Made by a program: the position numbers and the translations under genes
Notes under the pieces: model-generated
What the model was told of the DNA's origin: nothing
The model's database searches: none
What the model saw: only the letters and a program-made list of their open reading frames with translations
Source of the DNA: Sisyra terminalis
Taxonomy: Eukaryota; Arthropoda; Insecta; Neuroptera; Sisyridae
Direction: 5' to 3'
DNA length: 64,000 nucleotides
Assembly (NCBI GenBank): GCA_958496175.1
Contig: OY292278.1
Coordinates: forward strand, 2,170,001-2,234,000
Part shown: piece by piece, positions 1-11,178 of the stretch
How positions within the stretch are numbered: the first letter of the stretch is position 1
Layout of the letters: each line of letters opens with the position of its first letter

Positions 1-78
1 TCAATTTGACAACTAACTTTTGAAAGTATTTCAAATTTTAATTATATATAATATTAAAATTTAATTGTATTTCTTCAC
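1..78. repeat. Spacer unit, copy A (truncated by the window edge)
   Basis: The first 78 bases match the last 78 bases of the complete spacers at 13639-13995, 18066-18422 and 36400-36757. They include TTTGACAACTAAC and the very AT-rich tract with ATATATAATATT. The remainder of the spacer must lie upstream of the window. Satellite phase resumes at 79, exactly as it does after the other copies. Confidence 0.92.
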
Positions 79-170
79 ATTGTAAATCACTAAAAAGCCT
101 TAAATCTACAAACGTTGAGAAAACAAGGTCTTATATTGAAAAATCACCCTTTTAAACGGCCTAATTTCTG
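79..170. repeat. Diverged satellite segment downstream of spacer A
   Basis: This 92 bp is in register with the start of the GACGTC-downstream part of the monomer but clearly differs from the bulk array. It carries GCCTTAAATCTACAAACG where most monomers have CCCTAATCTTAATTTC. Standard monomer sequence returns at the GACGGAAAATG word. The same variant follows every spacer copy. Confidence 0.85.
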
Positions 171-720
171 ACGGAAAATGTCACATCAATTTACGGCTCT
201 AAAACTTCCCGGTTTAAATTCCCGGCAAATTATCCCGATAAATTAATGTTTCTTTTTTTGAGAACTTGGAGAAAGATTCAAACATTAATATTCAATCAGA
301 CTATAGCAAAAAAAACCATCCCTTATATCCGGTTTTTCCCAATTTAAATTGGCCTTGTTTTAGCTTTGAAATGGAATTCTGGACGTCTTGTTACCCACAG
401 GAAGAAAATTTCTTCAAATTGTAATTCACTTAAACGTCCCTAATCTTAATTTCTTGAGAAAACTAGGCCTTATTTTGAAAAATCGGCCATTAAACTGGCC
501 TTATTTCAGACGGAAAATGTCACTTCAATTTACGGCTCTAAAACATCCTGATTTAAATTCCCGGCAAACTATCCCGATAAATTAATGTTTCTTTTTTTGA
601 GAACGTGGAGAAAGATTCAAACATTAATATTCAATCAGACTATAGCAAAAGAAAACATCCCTTATATCCGGTTTTTCCCAATTTAAATTGGCCTTGTTTT
701 AGCTTTGAAATGGAATTGTG

Positions 721-1059
721 GACGTCTTGTTACCCACAGGAAGAAAATTTCTTCAAATTGTAATTCACTTAAACGTCCCTAATCTTAATTTCTTGAGAAA
801 ACTAGGCCTTATATTGAAAAGGCGGCCATTTGACTGGCCTTATTTCAGACGGAAAATGTCACATCAATTTACGGCTCTAAAACATCCTGGTTTAAATTCC
901 CGGCAAACTATCCCGATAAATTAATGTTTCTTTTTTTGAGAACGTGGAGAAAGATTCAAACATTAATATTCAATCAGACTATAGCAAACGAAAACATCCC
1001 TTATATCCGGTTTTTCCCAATTTAAATTGGCCTTGTTTTAACTTTGAAATGGAATTGTG
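721..1059. repeat. Representative 339 bp satellite monomer
   Basis: One typical unit, counted from GACGTC. In order it contains GACGTC (positions 1-6 of the unit), the odd palindrome GAAGAAAATTTCTTC (20-34), a segment with three GGCC-containing words spaced roughly 20 bp apart (about 83-120), a CC-GG dyad around TTTAAATT (about 165-185), a T-tract (about 212-217), and the perfect 14 bp palindrome CCAATTTAAATTGG (297-310). A consensus-like unit that I counted by hand has C=66 and G=50 in 339 bp and ten CpG dinucleotides. Stops occur in all frames over the long range, so the unit is non-coding. Confidence 0.9.
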
Positions 1060-2472
1060 GACGTCCTGTTACCCACAGGAAGAAAATTTCTTCAAATTGA
1101 AATTCACTTAAACGTCCCTAATCTTAATTTCTTGAGAAAACGAGGCCTTATTTTTAAAAGGCCGCCATTTGACTGGCCTTATTTCAGACGGAAAATGTCA
1201 CATCAATTTACGGCTCTAAAACTTCCAGGTTTAAATTCCTGGCAAACTATCCCGATACATTAATGTTTCTTATGTTGAGAACGTGGTGAAAGATTCAAAC
1301 ATTAATATTCAATCAGACTATAGCAAAAGAAAACATCCCTTATATCCGGTTTTTCCCAATTTAAATTGGCCTTGTTATTGCTTTGAAATGGAATTGTGGA
1401 CGTCCTGTTACCCACAGGAAGAAAATTTCTTCAAATTGTAATTCACTTAAACGTCCCTAATCTTAATTTCTTGAGAAAAGTAGGCCATATTTTGAAAAAT
1501 CGGCCATTAAACTGGCCTTATTTCAGAAGGAAAATGTCACATCAATTTACGGCTCTAAAACTTCCCGGTTTAAATTCCCGGCAAACTATCCCGATACATT
1601 AATGTTTCTTATTTTGAGAACGTGGAGAAAGATTCAAACATTAATATTCAATCAGACTATAGCAAAAAAAACCATCCCTTATATCCGGTTTTTCCCAATT
1701 TAAATTGGCATTGTTTTAGCTTTGAAATGGAATTGTGGACGTCCTGTTACCCACAGGAAGAAAATTTCTTCAAATTGTAATTCACTTAAACGTCCCTAAT
1801 CTTAATTTCTTGAGAAAACGAGGCCTTATTTTGAAAAGGCGGCCATTTGACTGGCCTTATTTCAGACGGAAAATGTCACATCAATTTACGGCTCTAAAAC
1901 ATCCTGGTTTAAATTCCCGGCAAACTATCCCGATAAATTAATGTTTCTTTTTTTGAGAACGTGGAGAAAGATTCAAACATTAATATTCAATCAGACTATA
2001 GCAAACGAAAACATCCCTTATATCCGGTTTTTCCCAATTTAAATTGGCCTTGTTTTAACTTTGAAATGGAATTGTGGACGTCCTGTTACCCACAGGAAGA
2101 AAATTTCTTCAAATTGAAATTCACTTAAACGTCCCTAATCTTAATTTCTTGAGAAAACGAGGCCTTATTTTTAAAAGGCCGCCATTTGACTGGCCTTATT
2201 TCAGACGGAAAATGTCACATCAATTTACGGCTCTAAAACTTCCAGGTTTAAATTCCTGGCAAACTATCCTGATACATTACTGTTCCTTTTTTTGAGAATT
2301 TGGAGAAAGATTCAAACATTAATATTCAATCAGACTATAGCAAAAGAAAACATCCCTTATATCCGGTTTTTCCCAATTTAAATTGGCCTTGTTATTGCTT
2401 TGAAATGGAATTGTGGACGTCCTGTTACCCACAGGAAGAAAATTTCTTCAAATTGTAATTCACTTAAACGTC
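838..2472. repeat. Segmental duplication 1, copy 1 (partner 4905-6539)
   Basis: About 1.6 kb here recurs 4067 bp downstream with the same series of monomer variants and private changes. These include GCCATATTTTG (about 1481 and 5548), TTATGTTGAGAACGTGGTG (about 1268 and 5335) and ACATTACTGTTCC (about 2275 and 6342). The ends were judged by where variant sites stop agreeing, so they are approximate. Confidence 0.82.
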
Positions 2473-3090
2473 CCTAATCTTAATTTCTTGAGAAAAGTAG
2501 GCCTTATTTTGAAAAATCGGCCATTAAACTGGCCTTATTTCAGAAGGAAAATGTCACATCAATTTACGGCTCTAAAACTTCCCGGTTTAAATTCCCGGCA
2601 AACTATCCCGATACATTAATGTTTCTTATTTTGAGAACGTGGAGAAAGATTCAAACATTAATATTCAATCAGACTATAGCAAAAAAAACCATCCCTTATA
2701 TCCGGTTTTTCCCAATTTAAATTGGCATTGTTTTAGCTTTGAAATGGAATTGTGGACGTCCTGTTACCCACAGGAAGAAAATTTCTTCAAATTGTAATTC
2801 ACTTAAACGTCCCTAATCTTAATTTCTTGAGAAAACGAGGCCTTATTTTGAAAAGGCGGCCATTTGACTGGCCTTATTTCAGACGGAAAATGTCACATCA
2901 ATTTACGGCTCTAAAACATCCTGGTTTAAATTCCCGGCAAACTATCCCGATAAATTAATGTTTCTTTTTTTGAGAACGTGGAGAAAGATTCAAACATTAA
3001 TATTCAATCAGACTATAGCAAACGAAAACATCCCTTATATCCGGTTTTTCCCAATTTAAATTGGCCTTGTTTTAACTTTGAAATGGAATT
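1057..3090. repeat. Trimeric higher-order repeat, two copies of 1017 bp
   Basis: Monomers beginning near 1057, 1396 and 1735 are each matched by the monomer 1017 bp downstream (2074, 2413 and 2752). The first member carries AATTGAAATTCACTT and the CCAGG/CCTGG pair. The second has AAAAGTAGGCC and CAGAAGG. The third has AAAAGGCGGCC and ACATCCTGG. The two trimers differ at a few sites, such as GCCATATTTTG in the first copy against GCCTTATTTTG in the second. Confidence 0.85.
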
Positions 3091-3319
3091 GTGGACGTCC
3101 TGTTACCCACAGGAAGAAAATTTCTACCGATTGAAATTCAATAAAACGTCCCTTATCTTAATTTCTTGAGAAAAATAAGCCTTATTTTGAAAAATCGGCC
3201 ATTAAAGTGGCCTTATTTCAGACGGAAAATGTCTCATCTATTTAAGGCTCTAAAACTTCCCGGTTTAAATTCCCGGCAAACTATCCCGATAAATTAATGT
3301 TTCTTTTTTTGAGAACCTG

Positions 3320-3966
3320 GAGAAAGATTCAAACATTAATATTCAATCAGACTATAGCAAAAGAAAACATCCCTTATATCCGGTTTTTCCCAATTTAAAT
3401 TGGCCTTGTTTTAGCTTTGAAATGGAATTGTGGACGTCCTGTTACCCACAGGAAGAAAATTTCTACCGACTGAAATTCAATAAAACGTCCCTTATCTTAA
3501 TTTCATGAGAAAAGTAGGCCTTATTTTGAAAAATCGGCCATTAAACTGGCCTTATTTCAGAAGGAAAATGTCACATCAATTTACGGCTCTAAAACTTCCC
3601 GGTTTAAATTCCCGGCAAACTATACCGATACATTAATGTTTCTTATTTTGAGAACGTGGAGAAAGATTCAAACATTAATATTCAATCAGACTATAGCAAA
3701 AAAAACCATCCCTTATATCCGGTTTTTCCCAGTTTAAATTGGCCTTGTTTTAGCTTTGAAATGGAATTGTGGACGTCTTGTTACCCACAGGAAGAAAATT
3801 TCTTCAAATTGTAATTCACTTAAACGTCCCTAATCTTAATTTCTTGAGAAAACTAGGCCTTATTTTGAAAAATCGGCCATTAAACTGGCCTTATTTCAGA
3901 CGGGAAATGTCACATCAATTTACGGCTCTAAAACATCCTGGTTTAAATTCCCGGCAAACTATCCCG
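3320..3966. repeat. Segmental duplication 2, copy 1 (partner 8405-9051)
   Basis: This block of about 650 bp recurs 5085 bp downstream (15 monomers). Both copies share the private changes TTTCATGAGAAAAG, AACTATACCGATAC, TTTCCCAGTTTAAATTGG and CAGACGGGAAATG. One difference is visible near the end (CACATC here, CACAAC in the partner). Confidence 0.8.
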
Positions 3967-4904
3967 ATACACTAATGTTTCTTATTTTGAGAACGTGGAG
4001 AATGATTCAAACATTAATATTCAATCAGACTTTAGCAAAAAAAACCATCCCTTATATCCGGTTTTTCCCAATTTAAATTGGCCTTGTTTTAACTTTGAAA
4101 TGGAATTGTGGACGTCCTGTTACCCACAGGAAGAAAATTTCTTCAAATTGTAATTCACTTAAACGTCCCTAATCTTAATTACTTGAGAAAACTAGGCCTA
4201 ATTTTGAAAAATCTGTCACTAAACAGCCCTTATTTCTGACGGAAAATGTCACATCTATTTAAGGCTCTAAAACTTCCCGGTTTAAATTCCCGGCAAACTA
4301 TCCCGATAAATTAATGTTTCTTTTTTTGAGAACGTGGAGAAAGATTCAAACATTAATAATCAATCATACTATAGCAATAGAAAACATCCCTTATAACCTG
4401 TTTTTCCTAATTTAAATTGGCCTTGTTTTAACTTTGAAATGGAATTGTGGACGTCCTGTTACCCACAGGAAGAGCATTTCTTCAAATTGTAATTCACTTA
4501 AACGTCCCTAATCTTAATTTCTTGAGAAAACTAGGCCTTATTTTGAAAAATCTGTCATTAAACAGGCCTTATTTCAGACGGAAAATGTCTCATCTATTAA
4601 AGGCTCTAAATTTTCCCGGTTTAAATTCCCGGCAAACTATCCCGATACTTTAATGTTTCTTTTTTTGAGAACGTGGAGTAAGATTCAAACATTAATATTC
4701 AATCATACTTTAGCAAAAAAACCATCCCTTATATCCGGTTTTTCCCAATTTAAATTGGCCTTGTTTTAGCTTTGAAATGGAATTGTGGACGTCTTGTTAC
4801 CCACAGGAAGAAAATTTCTTCAAATTGTAATTCACTTAAACGTCCCTAATCTTAATTTCTTGAGAAAACTAGACCTTATTTTGAAAAATCGGCCATTAAA
4901 CTGG

Positions 4905-6539
4905 CCTTATTTCAGACGGAAAATGTCACATCAATTTACGGCTCTAAAACATCCTGGTTTAAATTCCCGGCAAACTATCCCGATAAATTAATGTTTCTTT
5001 TTTTGAGAACGTGGAGAAAGATTCAAACATTAATATTCAATCAGACTATAGCAAACGAAAACATCCCTTATATCCGGTTTTTCCCAATTTAAATTGGCCT
5101 TGTTTTAACTTTGAAATGGAATTGTGGACGTCCTGTTACCCACAGGAAGAAAATTTCTTCAAATTGAAATTCACTTAAACGTCCCTAATCTTAATTTCTT
5201 GAGAAAACGAGGCCTTATTTTTAAAAGGCCGCCATTTGACTGGCCTTATTTCAGACGGAAAATGTCACATCAATTTACGGCTCTAAAACTTCCAGGTTTA
5301 AATTCCTGGCAAACTATCCCGATACATTAATGTTTCTTATGTTGAGAACGTGGTGAAAGATTCAAACATTAATATTCAATCAGACTATAGCAAAAGAAAA
5401 CATCCCTTATATCCGGTTTTTCCCAATTTAAATTGGCCTTGTTATTGCTTTGAAATGGAATTGTGGACGTCCTGTTACCCACAGGAAGAAAATTTCTTCA
5501 AATTGTAATTCACTTAAACGTCCCTAATCTTAATTTCTTGAGAAAAGTAGGCCATATTTTGAAAAATCGGCCATTAAACTGGCCTTATTTCAGAAGGAAA
5601 ATGTCACATCAATTTACGGCTCTAAAACTTCCCGGTTTAAATTCCCGGCAAACTATCCCGATACATTAATGTTTCTTATTTTGAGAACGTGGAGAAAGAT
5701 TCAAACATTAATATTCAATCAGACTATAGCAAAAAAAACCATCCCTTATATCCGGTTTTTCCCAATTTAAATTGGCATTGTTTTAGCTTTGAAATGGAAT
5801 TGTGGACGTCCTGTTACCCACAGGAAGAAAATTTCTTCAAATTGTAATTCACTTAAACGTCCCTAATCTTAATTTCTTGAGAAAACGAGGCCTTATTTTG
5901 AAAAGGCGGCCATTTGACTGGCCTTATTTCAGACGGAAAATGTCACATCAATTTACGGCTCTAAAACATCCTGGTTTAAATTCCCGGCAAACTATCCCGA
6001 TAAATTAATGTTTCTTTTTTTGAGAACGTGGAGAAAGATTCAAACATTAATATTCAATCAGACTATAGCAAACGAAAACATCCCTTATATCCGGTTTTTC
6101 CCAATTTAAATTGGCCTTGTTTTAACTTTGAAATGGAATTGTGGACGTCCTGTTACCCACAGGAAGAAAATTTCTTCAAATTGAAATTCACTTAAACGTC
6201 CCTAATCTTAATTTCTTGAGAAAACGAGGCCTTATTTTTAAAAGGCCGCCATTTGACTGGCCTTATTTCAGACGGAAAATGTCACATCAATTTACGGCTC
6301 TAAAACTTCCAGGTTTAAATTCCTGGCAAACTATCCTGATACATTACTGTTCCTTTTTTTGAGAATTTGGAGAAAGATTCAAACATTAATATTCAATCAG
6401 ACTATAGCAAAAGAAAACATCCCTTATATCCGGTTTTTCCCAATTTAAATTGGCCTTGTTATTGCTTTGAAATGGAATTGTGGACGTCCTGTTACCCACA
6501 GGAAGAAAATTTCTTCAAATTGTAATTCACTTAAACGTC
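4905..6539. repeat. Segmental duplication 1, copy 2 (partner 838-2472)
   Basis: This is the downstream copy of the block described at 838-2472, and it carries the same private markers in the same order. The offset is 4067 bp, which is twelve monomers minus 1 bp. The missing base lies in the A-run at about 4715. Confidence 0.82.
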
Positions 6540-8466
6540 CCTTATCTTAATTTCTTGAGAAAAGTAGGCCTTATTTTGAAAAATCGGCCATTAAACTGGC
6601 CTTATTTCAGAAGGAAAATGTCACATCAATTTACGGCTCTAAAACTTCTCGGTTTAAATTCCCGGCAAACTATCCCGATACATTAATGTTTCTTATTTTG
6701 AGAACGTGGAGAATGATTCAAACATTAATATTCAATCAGACTTTAGCAAAAAAAACCATCCCTTATATCCGGTTTTTCCCAATTTAAATTGGCCTTGTTT
6801 TAACTTTGAAATGGAATTGTGGACGTCCTGTTACCCACAGGAAGAAAATTTCTTCAAATTGTAATTCACTTAAACGTCCCTAATCTTAATTTCTTGAGAA
6901 AACGAGGCCTTATTTTGAAAAGGCCGCCATTTGACTGGCCTTATTTCAGACGGAAAATGTCACATCAATTTACGGCTTAAAACTTCCAGGTTTAAATTCC
7001 TGGCAAACTATCCCGATACATTAATGTTTCTTATTTTGAGAACGTGGAGAAAGATTCAAACATTAGTATTCAATCAGACTATAGCAAAAAAACACCATCC
7101 TTTATATCCGGTTTTTCCCAATTTAAATTGGCATTGTTTTAGCTTTGAGTTGGAATTGTGGACGTCCTGTTACCCACAGGAAGAAAATTTCTACCGATTG
7201 AAATTCAATAAAACGTCCCTTATCTTAATTTCTTGAGAAAAATAAGCCTTATTTTGAAAAATCGGCCATTAAAGTGGCCTTATTTCAGACGGAAAATGTC
7301 TCATCTATTTAAGGCTCTAAAACTTCCCGGTTTAAATTCCCGGCAAACTATCCCGATAAATTGATGTTTCTTTTTTTGAGAACTTGGAGAAAGATTCAAA
7401 CATTAATATTCAATCAGACTATAGCAAAAAAAACCATCCCTTATATCCGGTTTTTCCCAATTTAAATTGGCCTTGTTTTAGCTTTGAAATGGAATTGTGG
7501 ACGTCTTGTTACCCACAGGAAGAAAATTTCTTCAAATTGTAATTCACTTAAACGTCCCTAATCTTAATTTCTTGAGAAAACTAGGCCTTATTTTGAAAAA
7601 TCTGTCATTAAACAGGCCTTATTTCAGACGGAAAATGTCACATCAATTTACGGCTCTAAAACATCCTGGTTTAAATTCCCGGCAAACTATCCCGATAAAT
7701 TATTGTTTCTTTTTTTGAGAACGTGGAGAAAGATTCAAACATTAATATTCAATCTGACTATAGCAAAAGAAAACATCCCTTATATCCGGTTTTTCCCAAT
7801 TTAAATTGGCCTTGTTTTAGATTTGAAAAGGAATTGTGGACGTCCTGTTACCCACAGGAAGAAAATTTCTACCGATTGAAATTCAATAAAACGTCCCTTA
7901 TCTTAATTTCTTGAGAAAACTAGGCCTTATTTTGAAAAATCGGCCATTAAACTGGCCTTATTTCAGACGGAAAATGTCACATCAATTTACGGCTCTAAAA
8001 CATCCTGGTTTAAATTCCCGGAAAACTATCCCGATAAATTAATGTTTCTTTTTTTTAAGAACGTGGAGAAAGATTCAAACATTAATATTCAATCAGACTA
8101 TAGCAAAAGAAAACATCCCTTATATCCGGTTTTTCCCAATTTAAATTGGCCTTTTTTTAGTTTTGAAATGGAATTGTGGACGTCCTTTTACCCACAGGAA
8201 GAAAATTTCTACCGACTGTAATTCAATAAAACGTCCCTTATCTTAATTTCTTGAGAAAAGTAGGCCTTATTTTGAAAAATCGGCCATTAAACTGGCCTTA
8301 TTTCAGAAGGAAAATGTCACATCAATTTACGGCTCTAAAACTTCCAGGTTTAAATTCCTGGCAAACTATCCTGATACATTACTGTTTCTTTTTTTGAGAA
8401 TTTGGAGAAAGATTCAAACATTAATATTCAATCAGACTATAGCAAAAGAAAACATCCCTTATATCC
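6536..8466. repeat. Segmental duplication 3, copy 1 (partner 9248-11178)
   Basis: About 1.93 kb recurs 2712 bp downstream (8 monomers). Shared private features include the 1 bp loss in CGGCTTAAAAC (about 6974), the AAAAAACACCATCC insertion (about 7086), CATTAGTATTC, AAATTGATGTTTC, and the CTTTTTTTTAAGAACG T-run (about 8048). Only a handful of substitutions separate the copies. Confidence 0.85.
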
Positions 8467-9051
8467 GGTTTTTCCCAATTTAAATTGGCCTTGTTTTAGC
8501 TTTGAAATGGAATTGTGGACGTCCTGTTACCCACAGGAAGAAAATTTCTACCGACTGAAATTCAATAAAACGTCCCTTATCTTAATTTCATGAGAAAAGT
8601 AGGCCTTATTTTGAAAAATCGGCCATTAAACTGGCCTTATTTCAGAAGGAAAATGTCACATCAATTTACGGCTCTAAAACTTCCCGGTTTAAATTCCCGG
8701 CAAACTATACCGATACATTAATGTTTCTTATTTTGAGAACGTGGAGAAAGATTCAAACATTAATATTCAATCAGACTATAGCAAAAAAAACCATCCCTTA
8801 TATCCGGTTTTTCCCAGTTTAAATTGGCCTTGTTTTAGCTTTGAAATGGAATTGTGGACGTCTTGTTACCCACAGGAAGAAAATTTCTTCAAATTGTAAT
8901 TCACTTAAACGTCCCTAATCTTAATTTCTTGAGAAAACTAGGCCTTATTTTGAAAAATCGGCCATTAAACTGGCCTTATTTCAGACGGGAAATGTCACAA
9001 CAATTTACGGCTCTAAAACATCCTGGTTTAAATTCCCGGCAAACTATCCCG
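8405..9051. repeat. Segmental duplication 2, copy 2 (partner 3320-3966)
   Basis: This is the downstream copy of the 3320-3966 block and carries the same four private markers. It sits just inside the end of segmental duplication 3, so two duplication histories overlap in this interval. Confidence 0.8.
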
Positions 9052-9247
9052 ATAAATTAATGTTTCTTTTTTTGGGAACCTGGAGAAAGATTCAAACATT
9101 AATATTCAATCAGACTATAGCAAAAGAAAACATCCCTTATATCCGGTTTTTCCCCATTAAATTGGCCTAGTTTTAGATTTGAAATGGAATTGTGGACGTC
9201 CTGTTACCCACAGGAAGAAAATTTCTACCGACTGAAATTCATTAAAA

Positions 9248-11178
9248 CGTCCCTTATCTTAATTTCTTGAGAAAAGTAGGCCTTATTTTGAAAAATCGGC
9301 CATTAAACTGGCCTTATTTCAGAAGGAAAATGTCACATCAATTTACGGCTCTAAAACTTCTCGGTTTAAATTCCCGGCAAACTATCCCGATACATTAATG
9401 TTTCTTATTTTGAGAACGTGGAGAATGATTCAAACATTAATATTCAATCAGACTTTAGCAAAAAAAACCATCCCTTATATCCGGTTTTTCCCAATTTAAA
9501 TTGGCCTTGTTTTAACTTTGAAATGGAATTGTGGACGTCCTGTTACCCACAGGAAGAAAATTTCTTCAAATTGTAATTCACTTAAACGTCCCTAATCTTA
9601 ATTTCTTGAGAAAACGAGGCCTTATTTTGAAAAGGCCGCCATTTGACTGGCCTTATTTCAGACGGAAAATGTCACATCAATTTACGGCTTAAAACTTCCA
9701 GGTTTAAATTCCTGGCAAACTATCCCGATACATTAATGTTTCTTATTTTGAGAACGTGGAGAAAGATTCAAACATTAGTATTCAATCAGACTATAGCAAA
9801 AAAACACCATCCTTTATATCCGGTTTTTCCCAATTTAAATTGGCATTGTTTTAGCTTTGAGTTGGAATTGTGGACGTCCTGTTACCCACAGGAAGAAAAT
9901 TTCTACCGATTGAAATTCAATAAAACGTCCCTTATCTTAATTTCTTGAGAAAAATAAGCCTTATTTTGAAAAATCGGCCATTAAAGTGGCCTTATTTCAG
10001 ACGGAAAATGTCTCATCTATTTAAGGCTCTAAAACTTCCCGGTTTAAATTCCCGGCAAACTATCCCGATAAATTGATGTTTCTTTTTTTGAGAACTTGGA
10101 GAAAGATTCAAACATTAATATTCAATCAGACTATAGCAAAAAAAACCATCCCTTATATCCGGTTTTTCCCAATTTAAATTGGCCTTGTTTTAGCTTTGAA
10201 ATGGAATTGTGGACGTCTTGTTACCCACAGGAAGAAAATTTCTTCAAATTGTAATTCACTTAAACGTCCCTAATCTTAATTTCTTGAGAAAACTAGGCCT
10301 TATTTTGAAAAATCTGTCATTAAACAGGCCTTATTTCAGACGGAAAATGTCACATCAATTTACGGCTCTAAAACATCCTGGTTTAAATTCCCGGCAAACT
10401 ATCCCGATAAATTATTGTTTCTTTTTTTGAGAACGTGGAGAAAGATTCAAACATTAATATTCAATCTGACTATAGCAAAAGAAAACATCCCTTATATCCG
10501 GTTTTTCCCAATTTAAATTGGCCTTGTTTTAGATTTGAAAAGGAATTGTGGACGTCCTGTTACCCACAGGAAGAAAATTTCTACCGATTGAAATTCAATA
10601 AAAAGTCCCTTATCTTAATTTCTTGAGAAAACTAGGCCTTATTTTGAAAAATCGGCCATTAAACTGGCCTTATTTCAGACGGAAAATGTCACATCAATTT
10701 ACGGCTCTAAAACATCCTGGTTTAAATTCCGGGAAAACTATCCCGATAAATTAATGTTTCTTTTTTTTAAGAACGTGGAGAAAGATTCAAACATTAATAT
10801 TCAATCAGACTATAGCAAAAGAAAACATCCCTTATATCCGGTTTTTCCCAATTTAAATTGGCCTTTTTTTAGTTTTGAAATGGAATTGTGGACGTCCTTT
10901 TACCCACAGGAAGAAAATTTCTACCGACTGTAATTCAATAAAACGTCCCTTATCTTAATTTCTTGAGAAAAGTAGGCCTTATTTTGAAAAATCGGCCATT
11001 AAACTGGCCTTATTTCAGAAGGAAAATGTCACATCAATTTACGGCTCTAAAACTTCCAGGTTTAAATTCCTGGCAAACTATCCTGATACATTACTGTTTC
11101 TTTTTTTGAGAATTTGGAGAAAGATTCAAACATTAATATTCAATCAGACTATAGCAAAAGAAAACATCCCTTATATCC
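9248..11178. repeat. Segmental duplication 3, copy 2 (partner 6536-8466)
   Basis: This is the second copy of the eight-monomer-offset duplication. It differs at sites such as AAAAAGTCCC (about 10613) and TTCCGGGAAAAC (about 10728). Similarity ends where this copy reads ATATCCTATTTTTCCC and the partner reads ATATCCGGTTTTTCCC. Confidence 0.85.

Noticed and set aside
721..1059. CENP-B box in the monomer
   Set aside because: I looked for TTCG followed at the right spacing by A and CGGG on both strands of the consensus and in the spacer. The closest strings, such as TTTCGAATTTAG in the spacer, do not fit.
721..1059. Internal half-monomer duplication (about 170 bp dimer origin)
   Set aside because: The two TTTAAATT-centred motifs are about 130 bp apart, and the flanking sequence does not align, so a half-unit origin is not supported by eye.
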